Below, piece after piece: positions 11,632-29,787 of a DNA stretch of 64,000 bases; within the stretch, counting starts at the first letter, position 1; each line of letters opens with the position of its first letter. Position numbers and translations under genes: made by a program. The stretch spans positions 2,983,501 through 3,047,500 of the forward strand of contig CP114498.1 of the NCBI GenBank assembly GCA_027186245.1, written 5' to 3'. Below the pieces are notes generated by a model. The model worked only from the letters and a program-made list of their open reading frames with translations. It was not told the origin of the DNA and searched no databases. This DNA comes from Coriaria nepalensis (Eukaryota > Streptophyta > Magnoliopsida > Cucurbitales > Coriariaceae).

Positions 11632-11664
11632 ACAGGCTGAAGAATTAGTAGGAGACCGCCTCAT
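8768..11664 (-). CDS. WRI1: WRINKLED1 AP2/ERF transcription factor
   Basis: Double-AP2 transcription factor that switches on glycolysis and plastid fatty-acid synthesis genes in oil-storing tissue. Seven exons on the minus strand: 11405-11664, 11205-11287, 10991-10999, 10750-10838, 10525-10649, 9954-10030, 8768-9408; 1284 nt, 427 aa, close to Arabidopsis WRI1. First AP2 domain about residues 77-147 ([39 protein letters not shown]); linker [20 protein letters not shown]; second AP2 about 182-241 ([49 protein letters not shown]). The third exon is the family's 9-nt exon for VYL. The N-terminus has poly-Ser, poly-Asn and poly-His tracts; the C-terminus is acidic and ends [12 protein letters not shown](I), as in WRI1. 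Against typical WRI1 the first AP2 reads [11 protein letters not shown]. No break is seen. It is convergent with the CCaMK relic. Confidence 0.96.
10113..10199. repeat. Hexanucleotide (TAAAAA)n array in WRI1 intron
   Basis: About fourteen nearly perfect copies of TAAAAA inside the intron between the sixth-from-last and last AP2 exons (10031-10524). A probable length-polymorphic microsatellite. Confidence 0.9.
10991..10999 (-). other. WRI1: WRI1 9-nt microexon
   Basis: On the minus strand ataag|TTTATTTGG|gtaatt. Joined to CAA G and GT GCA TAT it restores Q-V-Y-L-G-A-Y, the only in-phase way to complete the first AP2 domain. It is too short for most gene finders. Confidence 0.93.
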
Positions 11665-12762
11665 CTATCTGTATCACACTTTCTCTTCTTCCAAACACAG
11701 AGAGAGAGAGAGAGAGCAGAAATGAACTACGTGTTGCTAATCAGAAAAAAAAAAATGAAAGAAAAGGGGCAGGTCTCACTGTTTGTTTCTGATCAGATTC
11801 TAATATGACTTCAAAAAAATAAAAAAAATAAAAAAATAAAAAGAGAGAGAGAGAGAGAGAGAGAGATTGTTAGTAGTATATTGGTAACCTAAAGTGGTTT
11901 ACCAAATAAGAGAGAAAAATGGGGGAAGAACGAAAGAAACGGGAGAGTTATTTGTATGGTGGGGTTTTTAATTATACATTTGGTTTAGGGTTTGATAATA
12001 TTATAATTAATTTGACTAAATAGATTGAATAATTATTAATTAATTAAACGGTTATGAATTGAAATCAGATTTAGTCTATCAAAACTGAATTTATTTAGGT
12101 GAGATTTTTAAATTTCAATTCATGAAAACTAATGTAACCAACTCATGTTGAGTTAAAATTTAACCTCCAACTTGAGTTAAATAACTTTTAAAAAAGATTT
12201 GCCCCAAACACTTGGCTTAAGGTGCAGCCATGCTACCAATCACATCTCATTCCGTTTGTCTTCGCTGTCTTTCCTCTGGTTTTAGAATATTCCCATCTCT
12301 TCCCTTTGGGAATGTATCTTATGTGTCAGTCACTCCCTGTGTTTTCTTCTGCTGCCAATTTAGAAAGAAAACTTAGCAAGTTTGAAGTGATGGGATATTA
12401 TTAGTGGGACAGAAATCTATAATCAGTGCATGTCACGTGACCCAAACTCAAATTCAATTCACAAGAAGAAAAAAATAATAATTACTTGAATATATTTCTT
12501 CCAATTTATATATGACAAGAAGGTCAAAGCGATGTATTTTAAAAGATTGGAAGATCACGTTAAATTTATGGGGATTATTATAATTAGGACCGCATGAACA
12601 TGAAGTAGGGACGTGATTAGGTGAACGAGGCACTAAAAGGAGAGAGTGAAATTCTAACACCTACGTTGTTACAGAGCAACAGACCCCCAGACTCTATTCT
12701 GTTTCTCATAAGTAGCTTATCAAACAACAAGCTTGTACCCGAGTCCTGCAATTTGTAATTTT
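11665..12762. other. WRI1 promoter/leader and shared flank
   Basis: Upstream of WRI1 on the minus strand. It contains GA-rich microsatellites at about 11699-11717 and 11842-11866, A-rich tracts, then AT-rich DNA. From about 12640 it is the 3' flank of the next minus-strand gene. No ORF is convincing. Confidence 0.5.
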
Positions 12763-15700
12763 CTACATCGTAATAATGACGATGATTTGATCTTCTTCTG
12801 AGCTGGGGATCCAGGCAGGTTTTTTTTGGATCGAGATCGCTGATGTACTTCTCAATGTTGTTTTGGATTTGAAAGTTTCGTCTGGCTTGCTTGCGAAAGA
12901 GAACTCAGATTTTCTTCTAATCCCTGTTGAATTGGCACAGCTTGGACTTGATCTATCTCGTGCAGCGATCGTGTGGCTGCCGTATGTTATGGGTCCTGAA
13001 ATTTCCTGGCGATTTAGGCACTCGGTTTGATCGTCCGGTTCCTGTGATTGCAGTCATTAGATTCAGATAACACTGAAACTTTCTGGGGTTTTTGTCAAAA
13101 TTTTGTTTTGCACTAGAAGATACTGGAAGAAACTAAACTAGATCAGCTCCAGATAATCCAAACATGTTTTATTTATCTTGTTTTGCAAAGATAATCGAAC
13201 ATACGGATAAGAAATTACCAATAAGTGACACATCATCTCTCTCTCACGCTCACTCTTCCATTTGAATGATGAAACCAAAACGGACAAAGAATGAAGTTTC
13301 AGGGCTTAGAAATTTGGAGCACAAATCTGGACAGATCAAAATGTCAATCCAAAGGGCTTTTGTTTTGTTTTTTCTAAAGAAGTATATGCTGCAAAAGCTA
13401 CAGATATTTCATCCTTGAATGCCAAGAAAGTTAAAGGTAGGTAATAGGTTTAAGAAACTCTATTAGTAGTATGTCAGATACTCTTTATATCTATTTATAA
13501 GTGCAGAAAAGTGAGAGCAATTTATTATTGAAGTGCGTAAACATGCCTGGGGAAAATATGAACCAATACCCACTAGATTAGTAACACTAGGTAGGGTGTG
13601 AGGTGGATCCTCTTGTGATGAGAAGTCGGAACTATCAAATGTAGACAGTGATACACACTCATCAAAATACGTCATGGCTTCTTCGGTTAGTCGTTTTGAC
13701 ATCCTTCTCCTTTCAAGGCTACCCTGTTAAAAAGTTGGAATCAAGTCCACTAACAGTCAATATGCGCAGAGCTTAGGAGCTCCTTAAATACATATTTACC
13801 AAATTGAAGAATCAGCAAGTTATGAAAATAAACATTCGAGATCAAGATACAGGGAATAAAGGGATTGCCTACCTTTCTTCCATGACGGAACTTCTGCACG
13901 CTAGGGGTCTTAGGATCTGGAATTATTTCCCTCAAGATTTTACTCAGCTCTTGTCCACGGTATTCTTCAACAGCTAGATCTGCCCGAAGTTGTCTAGCCC
14001 GCTCACGGATTAAATTTCTAGAACATAATGTACCTCAGATTAAATTTCTTGTACAGGAAAACCTCTTGGCAGAACAGAACAAAATAGATTATACCTCCTC
14101 GAGCTTTGTGGCATACTCTCTTTGAATGTCAATGACTGATTCAGCTGAGCGACGATGTACCGTGCCAAGAGGTATGTCGACCATGTCAACAGTTGTTATA
14201 GGATTAGCGTTACTTCTTCGGATATCCTGAATTTACAAGCCCAGAACAAGTTATGGGTTGGCATAAAGGGCTGTAAATCACAAGCAACAATAAACGTATA
14301 AACATTATTCATTCATGCCAACAAGGTAGATGTACTGTTGGATTTATGTGGAAAAAAAGGAAAACAAAAAACAAAAACATAAAAACAAAAGTGAAAGCAC
14401 AAGCTAGATAACAACCATAAGATTCGTACTTTCTTACAAGTAACATTTCGGTTCTACATAAAAAGTTGCTTACTGGTCATCACCTTATTACTCACCAACT
14501 AACCAATTCTCATAGGGAAGCATCGCTGGCATTTCTAAGAGATCAAGTTACATAACTAGACTCTAAAATACAGAGTTTCAACTATATGGTAGTATTTTTT
14601 ATCTAATTATTGATATCCAGGATATATCAATTATTAAATAAGACATCAATTTATCAACAACCTGATTTAGCTTTGATTGTAAAAATATGCCATTAACTTA
14701 TAAGCAGAAAAGTTGACAGCTGCCAAGGAACAAATCTTACAGTCTCATAGTCATGTTGGAGGTTGGAGATGACACGTCGCACTTCAGACTGAATAGTTTC
14801 ATAAATAACACTAGAGGCTGAATCAGCATCTAAGCAATTCTCGGGGACCGGCTGCAAAGTAAAGCACAAGCCAAATTTAATGCATGTTTACATTTCATCA
14901 TAAATTAGGTACTCCATAAAAGGAATTCAGTTCTCTTATTTGGAAACCGTACTCAATTTCAGTTTTAAAATGTTAAATTAGCATCTAAGAACTATAACAT
15001 CACTGATACACTAAGTTATCTTATCGAACACCTCACCTTCATCTTTTCACAAATAGCCGAACTAGTTCTTCCTTCAGATCCAGATAAAGAACTTGTAGTG
15101 GGGACTTTGTCATCCCAATTCAAAGTAGACGAGCAAGACTGGAAAATGCAATACACAGAATGATAGAAACATAAACCATAGGTCAAACCGTTTCGAAATG
15201 AAAGAAGGGTCTGCTGAATTCATACCGTAGATGTGCCGCAGATATCTGTAGGATCAAGAACCGAATGTTGACTCGACCACGTTCGTAGACCTTTCGTTTG
15301 ATCAGACACTAAATCAGGTTTACTTCTATTTTTGGAAGTCCTTGAAAAACTTAACTCATGCTCAGCTTCGCTCTGAACAAAATATAGAGGATTTCAATAG
15401 ATATTTTCATCTCCATTTAAGAATAAACCAAAAGGAAGAACATGAAATGAGAAGATAAGAAGAAGGCCAAACCTCACAGCTAGAGTGACGGTATCTAGCG
15501 ATAGGGCCTCGCGAAAGTGAACGGTCCCGACGTCCAGTATCAACCTTCGAAAAACTCCTTCCGACCTCCTTTATGCTTCCAGAAACCGGAAACCTAGAAT
15601 CATCATTTCTCGCAACGGACCGTCCCCTTCTGCTCTCTGCAACAGAGCTCACAGATTTTGACTCAGATGCAGAAAGCAGCGACGAAATATCATCAACTCC

Positions 15701-15943
15701 GTCTTCCTCGGGGGAAGAGCTGGTAGCAAAGAGCGGATTATCCCTGCTATTAGAGAAAGCAGTAGATGAACCGGAAGCGTCGACACTGTCTCTCGATAAC
15801 ACACTGACGCTTCTCGATCTCCGTATTGGTGCTTTCTTTGGCGGCGGAGAAGTGTCCCTAATCTGTCTACCAGATGTCGATTTAGTACTCGAAGAGGAAG
15901 TCGTCTGTCTTCTAGACGACGATTTGAAAGCTGTGACCGCCAT
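12763..15943 (-). CDS. Uncharacterised conserved plant protein, Ser/Arg-rich
   Basis: Function not recognised. Eight exons, all phase 0, were assembled on the minus strand: 15473-15943, 15226-15372, 15037-15138, 14741-14851, 14095-14226, 13873-14001, 13574-13723, 12763-13041; 506 aa. Residues 1-157 are a basic, disordered Ser/Arg/Lys-rich region (SRSVSVLSRDS, RRDRSLSRGP). The middle (about 240-330) looks helical: YETIQSEVRRVISNLQHDYE, RRSAESVIDIQREYATKLEE, RARQLRADLAVEEYRGQELS. The most conserved-looking block is KRLTEEAMTYFDECVSLSTF followed by DSSDFSSQEDPP. The last exon (12763-13041) has no ATG near its start and is easily missed; its frame EPDDQTECLNRQEISG to the TAG is open and in phase. 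The splice into exon 6 uses a weak gag acceptor. A microtubule- or cytoskeleton-related role is possible but is only a guess. Confidence 0.82.
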
Positions 15944-18188
15944 TTTCGTCCAACTTCGTTACCATTAGCTGACAAACAGCAACCCTAGGGAAGCGAGGAA
16001 TGATCGGTGAGAAAGAAAATGGAATGAGCAAATCAGTATTTACAGAGAAAAAAATGGAGAATCCGATTACGACCGGTGGGATCAGTCTCGTCTTCTCCGC
16101 CTTCGCCCTTTGCAACGCTCGCGTCAACGTGATTTTCTTTTTTTCTTAATTTGTGTTCTTTTTTTGGTGGGAAAGATCGTCGGAGGGAGGGATCAACGGT
16201 AGGACCAGGACCCGCCAAGCGAGCCGACAGATAGGTTGGACCCACTTCGCCGGTGTCAACGCGCGTTTGTGATACTAAACGCTTGGTCAACCTGTCGTTT
16301 CATGCAATAAAGCTCAAAATAATATTGGTATGTCGACTGGGTCGTAATCAACGGCTAATAATTTGAAGCAGATGGGCGGAGTAGTTTACTCCAATAAATA
16401 TTACATATCTCGAGTCTCGACCAAAATGAAATAAATTCTCTTTTCTAATTTTTTTTAAAAATTATTTATTATAATTATAATAATGATTTAATTATTGTGT
16501 TTTGTGATTGAATAATAACATGTATAACTCAGAATGTGAGAGATCTATTTTGTTGAATCTTGAATGCAATTATGTGAGAGGATCATTCGGGTTCATTTCG
16601 ATAAAACTCGGGTTGAATTGTTTTACTTTCAAGTTTTACTAAATGGAGTTCAATTAATCGATTCAAATTTTAGTTTTGGCTTTTGTTTTATTAGTAGATC
16701 GTTAGTAATTTGACTGGTTTGAAAATTAAATAATCTCATAATAAAGTTGCGGTTTTGGAATTATTTGCAAATAATTTAGGTATTTCGACCATTTGAGAAC
16801 TAATATCTCTATAGCCGACTCTAAAATATGAGAACCAATATCAGAGGAAACTTACGAGCAGACTCTTTTTACAAATCGGCTTGTTTGGGTTTTTTTTTTC
16901 TCCTCAAAATAATCATTACTTTTAAGAATTCTGGCCAACCAAGGCAGTTCTAAGAAGCTTGAGCTTGACTATACTGGCAATATAAGCCTGAGCTTGACTA
17001 GTACCAAGCCATGAGTTGACTTCTGGCGACGTGAATCGCTCGTCAGGATATCTGATTGCATCATCTTACATTATCTCGACCGAGCTCCACAACACCTTGA
17101 GAACCTCCTTGTCTGAATGGCTTCCCCCTCGTAGCTTTTGAAACAAGCTCAAAAACCTAAAAGATGGTCATTCGGAAACCCGGATTGCACCTAAAGAGAA
17201 AGAAATAAATAAAATGAAACTCATTTGGCTCTTCAAATCACTCACCAGGCAACAAAACATCCGATGAACACGTTGGTTTCAGCATTCCAATCTGCATTAT
17301 CACTAATTCCTTGAAAATTGTAAAACTACAGTCTATCATTATTCTGATCTTTTTATTGTATTGCCTCGTAGTATGGCATGATTACAGAGTTAACTATACT
17401 AAGGACATGACCATCGGAATAGCCTATGGTCAAGTTCATTTGTAATGTATGTGGCACTGGACACTTGACTAAGGACAAGGCTATATTGCAAGCAAAAAAA
17501 ATCCTATCATAATGTCCTGAGGCTTCAAGTCCCTCGAGAGCACAAGACAAAACAACTTAAGGATGGAGGGCTGATTCTGTGATTAGCACACAATGAAATG
17601 CAGATCAATGGGTGCTCGATCAGTTAGGCAGGAAGGGTTGAGGACTGGAAATAGATCCATCGGCAGAGATGAGAGACCAGAAAGTGAAGTCATCTGATTT
17701 GTATTAGTTGGTTTAATACAACTCAGAACCTTCTCGCTTCGAATTCTGATACAAGACAAAATAATTCCGGAGAAAAGGCTAACATCTTATCAGATATAGA
17801 CAATATCTAGGCAAGAGCATGATGAAACACAATTTCAATTGTATCATGGCTTGTCCTATGAATCAATTTTTTTGCAAGCGATCTTTTCCTAGAAATCCAA
17901 GTTTATATTAAATTGATCCCCGCAGGTGATTCTCCAATCATCTCAGGCATGACTTAACCAAGAACTTGTATAAAATTTATCCCTCTTCGCCACAACTTAA
18001 ATATTTTTCAATTTACATGGCTACAACAAATCAGACATAAAGGAGAATACGAAAAATGCAAAGTCCCAACAAACACATTGCATTTTCAAATAGGCACCAA
18101 TCATGAACACACTTCCAATGGTACACCGTACAAGAGCGAGACAAAACTCTTACTTGAATGATGAACCGCATTGTAAAGTCCAGAATAG
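15944..18188. other. Intergenic: promoter of the Ser/Arg-rich gene and mTERF 3' flank
   Basis: 15944-16290 is relatively GC-rich and probably the leader and promoter of the minus-strand gene. 16300-16960 is AT-rich with nothing recognised. 16960-18188 is the 3' flank of the mTERF gene and may include its 3' UTR. Short ORFs at 16033-16290 and 17353-17550 match nothing I know. Confidence 0.5.
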
Positions 18189-19307
18189 TTATGCAGCCTC
18201 CATTTTCTTTCTATACAAATCCAATAAATTAGGGTGCCTATCAATATACCCCATCACATACCTGGCCAAGAACTTATCTTCAGACATGCAAAGTGCCTGT
18301 ATAAAGGGCGCCTTATCAAATACACCCTTCGACGCCAAATGCTGAAGTAAATACGTCCTGGGCAACACTCTTTTCTCAAAGCTAAGAGATAAAGCTACAG
18401 GGTTTCTGTAAATATCATTTTTACTCAATCCCAGTTTGTTCATGAACAGATCCAAGCTCTTCTGCATCCGCTTATCGGAAGCATTCATAAACTTCGGTAG
18501 CCTAACAAACAGTTCCCTAACCTCCTCTTCCGACCACCCAAAACTCTTAAACACTTCAAATTTCACATTCCATTTCTCCTTCTTCATCCCTGACAGCGTA
18601 CAGAGTCCATGGATGAACATCAAACTGGACGGATGGAACCCCATTTCCTTGATTTCATCCACATTTTCACGGAATACCTCGACGTCTCGGGACAGCGCTG
18701 CGGGACGGATGCGTATCATCTTTGCGATATTGATATCAGGCACGCCATAAGCTCTTAGCGTTTCGACATTAGGAGCTGTAGTTTCCGAAAACTTACGCAC
18801 AAACCAAGTTCCGCGCCTAACGGAGAAAAGAGAAACGATTTCAGATGTAGAGCTGAAGAAGCTTCTGAGGAACTCGATACTTGGAACGATCTGGTTGTTC
18901 AAGCTCCGATTGAGTATGAACGGATCAGCGGAGATCGTATTTACCAGATCTTGACCGGAGATTCCGTTTTGTGCTAGAAACTCGAGCTTAGGTTGTAGAG
19001 TTCGCTTTGAATCCACAGAGAGGAGGTTAGGAACCTTACTGAAGATACTCGCCATATGATCAGGTGTAAACCCGTAACTCTTTAGCACATGAACGACGGA
19101 TTCTCGGTCCGCTATGCGTCTTGTCTGGTGTTTTTCGGCGGCGGCGTGGGCGGTGTCCGGTGAGAAACCGAGGCTGTTGGTGAGGTGGTTTGAAATCGTA
19201 TCTACGGTTCCAGTAACAGCAGAGAAGGATCTGAGGTAACATTCACCATTCCAGCTGCTGCTGAGTTTTATGTGAAGTTGCAGAGACTTGAAGACTGAAC
19301 GCTTCAT
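18189..19307 (-). CDS. mTERF family organelle protein
   Basis: Single-exon 372-aa member of the mitochondrial transcription termination factor family, helical-repeat nucleic-acid-binding proteins that act in mitochondria or plastids on transcription, splicing or translation. The N-terminus (MKRSVFKSLQLHIKLSSSW) is basic and Ser-rich, as in an organelle presequence. mTERF repeats are visible from about residue 65: VVHVLKSYGFTPDHMASIFS, VPNLLSVDSKRTLQPKLEFL, MIRIRPAALSRDVEVFRENV, FKSFGWSEEEVRELFVRLPK, MNKLGLSKNDI, and the C-terminal LPRTYLLQHLASKG plus KFLARYVMGYIDRHPNLLDLY. This resembles the large one-exon plant subfamily. The subgroup and organelle cannot be told from the sequence alone. It diverges from GYRA, another organelle nucleic-acid protein, 743 bp away. 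Confidence 0.95.
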   Translation of the reverse strand: MKRSVFKSLQLHIKLSSSWNGECYLRSFSAVTGTVDTISNHLTNSLGFSPDTAHAAAEKHQTRRIADRESVVHVLKSYGFTPDHMASIFSKVPNLLSVDSKRTLQPKLEFLAQNGISGQDLVNTISADPFILNRSLNNQIVPSIEFLRSFFSSTSEIVSLFSVRRGTWFVRKFSETTAPNVETLRAYGVPDINIAKMIRIRPAALSRDVEVFRENVDEIKEMGFHPSSLMFIHGLCTLSGMKKEKWNVKFEVFKSFGWSEEEVRELFVRLPKFMNASDKRMQKSLDLFMNKLGLSKNDIYRNPVALSLSFEKRVLPRTYLLQHLASKGVFDKAPFIQALCMSEDKFLARYVMGYIDRHPNLLDLYRKKMEAA

Positions 19308-20050
19308 AGGAAGCAGAAGATGCTAGCAATGAGTTTCGGCGTTTCCCAGAGAGGGGAAAAGATAGGGAAGAGAGTCACTGTGATTAAAATTTTACTCTCT
19401 CTCTCTATATATATAGTCTATTTATTTACTTGAAGTATTTTTTTAAGGTAAAAATTAATTTAAATATTTGGTTAAATAATTATAATAATTGATATAATAA
19501 TATATTTATATATATATATATATTATAATATAATTATACTAAGTAAATTACTCTTGCAAAAAGATTTGATTAAATATATACATAATAAAAAAATTATGAA
19601 ATATATACTAAAGAAAAGTGTCAGTAGCATATGATTTAATATATTATATTATAATCTCTTATTGATTATAGATATAATAAAAAAAATTAATTATGTATAA
19701 TAAAAAGGTTTGTAAGAGTAACTTACTTAGTATAATTTTATTATAATATATATATATATATAAATATATTATTATATTAATTTATGAAATATAAATTAAA
19801 AAAAATATCAGTATTTAAAATTATAATTTGTTTAAACTGAAAAAGAAAACGTTAATAATTTTCACTAAATAAAAGCTTGGCGCGCAAAAAATCACCAAAA
19901 GAAGCCCCGTTTAGGGTTTAAGGATTTTAGCAGAGTTAATACCTAGAGCGGATAACCGAACTTAGAATTCTTCAGTGGCTTCTGTATGATTCAATGAATC
20001 TTATCTGTTTACCACACAAACTCGTTTAAACAATCTCCTCTAATTATCCG
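19308..20050. promoter_or_regulatory. Divergent promoter region mTERF / GYRA
   Basis: 743 bp between two start codons pointing away from each other. It includes CT-rich sequence at about 19391-19412 (mTERF leader) and the MITE-like element. The GYRA-proximal end has an AAGCTTGGCGCGC box at about 19872 and TTTAGGGTTTAAGG at about 19910, a telo-box-like motif (AAACCCTAAA on the other strand) common in plant promoters of organelle-biogenesis genes. Confidence 0.5.
19487..19784. mobile_element. AT-rich inverted-repeat element (MITE-like)
   Basis: About 73-bp arms at 19487-19559 and 19709-19784 are near-perfect reverse complements: TACTAAGTAAATTACTCTTG on the left against CAAGAGTAACTTACTTAGTA-type sequence on the right, continuing through TATAATAATATATTTATAT. 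The roughly 150-bp centre is AT-rich and non-coding. Small size, foldback arms and lack of ORF fit a MITE. The family is unknown, and target duplications are obscured by AT richness. Confidence 0.7.
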
Positions 20051-28329
<8,279 letters not shown>

Positions 28330-29400
28330 ACGCTGACCAAACTCTTGGAGCTGTATTCTGTGAAATATCATCTGAAAGTTGTTATCACTAGCTCTGTTGT
28401 ATACGCACTTGGGTTTATTTAATTAGGCCATTTGACAGAGAATTAGAAAGAAAAGAAAAAAGGTTGATCTATGAACATATTTAAAGAGGGGATTATGTGG
28501 GGATTTTGTACGACATCTATCAAACTTCAGTTTCAACTACTTAGTAAAGCGATTAGATAGTTTCAAGAATCTTAAACAAATCATGGCAAAATAATAATAA
28601 TAAACTAGAAAGATAAATATATTATTAATAAAAAAATCCCTAGAAAGAAAGAGTACAAAATCTCAATAAAATTTATCTAAAATGAAAATCGATTAATAAT
28701 ATTATTATATATATTTATATATATATTAGAAATAAAGTGGGCTAACTTTATTATTCGACAACTTCGACCTAGTGCTTCAACTAAAATTGATTTTGGCGAA
28801 AAATAAAAAAAATGAAAAAAAGATTCAAATTTGATGGGACTTAAATTGGAATGATAAAAATGAATATTACCTTTCGGAGCCTTGCAATAATGGGCTTTAA
28901 ATAGGAAAGTTTTAAAAACTTAATCCATAAGAAAGTTTCATTACAATAATATACTCTTTTTCCTTTTAAATTAAAAAAAAATGAAATAAAAGATGAAACC
29001 ACTAAATTACTTTCTATGCAATCTGAAATTTAAAAAAATTATGAAATGATAAATATATCCTCATTCATTCCACGACTCCCTAACGGTAACATGCATTGAA
29101 CCCTAAATCACGATTTCAATAGGATTGAACCAAAATCCAAATTTTCAACAGTTTTTCTCATTTCATCGATTAGATACGTTTGCAAACTTCATAATTGAAT
29201 ACAAAGAGTTTGGAGATAACTAAATCGTTTGGATAAGTTTTAAGTTTTTATACGTGATTTTTCTTTCAATGCTTGATAGTTAATCGAAATATTTTGGATT
29301 CGTTTTACTTTTATTTTGTTTATATTGTGTCTTTGAATCGTTTTGCAATTCGAAAATATGGAAATGTGGAAATCGGAAAATATGAAAATCTAAAAAATAT
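28330..29400. other. Intergenic downstream of GYRA
   Basis: GYRA 3' UTR, then AT-rich sequence leading into the Mutator-like element. No ORF or RNA gene recognised. The true left end of the transposon may lie in here. Confidence 0.5.
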
Positions 29401-29414
29401 ATGTTATTTGTGAT

Positions 29415-29735
29415 ACCCGATTGCCCAATGACTTCAGAATTAGAAACCATTGAGCAATCGAGAAAAGTGGACAGACTTGAAAGTCTATGACCTCTCCTCC
29501 TAATTGATCAATGGCTCCGTAATTAGGAGCCATCGAGCAATCAGGAAAAGTGGATAGACACTTGAAAGTCTCTGACCTCTCCACTCGATTGCTTAATGAC
29601 TTCATAATTAAGAGTCATTAAGCAATCAGGAAAAGTGGACAGAGACTTACAAGTTTTTGTTCTCATCACCCGATTGGTCAATAGCTCCATAATTAAGAGC
29701 TATTGAGCAATCAAGAAAAATGGACAAAGATTTTC
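29415..29735. repeat. Tandem palindromic subterminal repeats, left
   Basis: Four diverged copies of a unit of roughly 85 bp. Each contains an inverted repeat such as GATTGCTTAATGACTTCATAA / AAGAGTCATTAAGCAATC followed by AGGAAAAGTGGACAGA and CTTGAAAGTCT. Each unit could fold into a hairpin. Confidence 0.85.
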
Positions 29736-29787
29736 AACTTGTTAACTAATAATACTAATTTTCTTTTATTATTTTCCTTCTACATAA

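Noticed and set aside
13463..13702. Stop at 13463 as the end of the Ser/Arg-rich protein
   Set aside because: The tail after position 13574 is unlike coding sequence, and an in-phase 279-nt exon at 12763-13041 continues the protein; I treat the tail as intron.
16033..16290. 85-codon minus-strand ORF upstream of the Ser/Arg-rich gene
   Set aside because: Probably leader or promoter DNA; no recognisable domain.
19487..19784. Possible miRNA precursor from the long hairpin
   Set aside because: The arms are almost pure A/T and too long and symmetrical for a typical plant miRNA; a MITE is simpler.
29400..29735. CRISPR-like array of spaced repeats
   Set aside because: Units are palindromic, diverged and contiguous with similar spacers, in a plant nuclear context, and fit transposon subterminal repeats.
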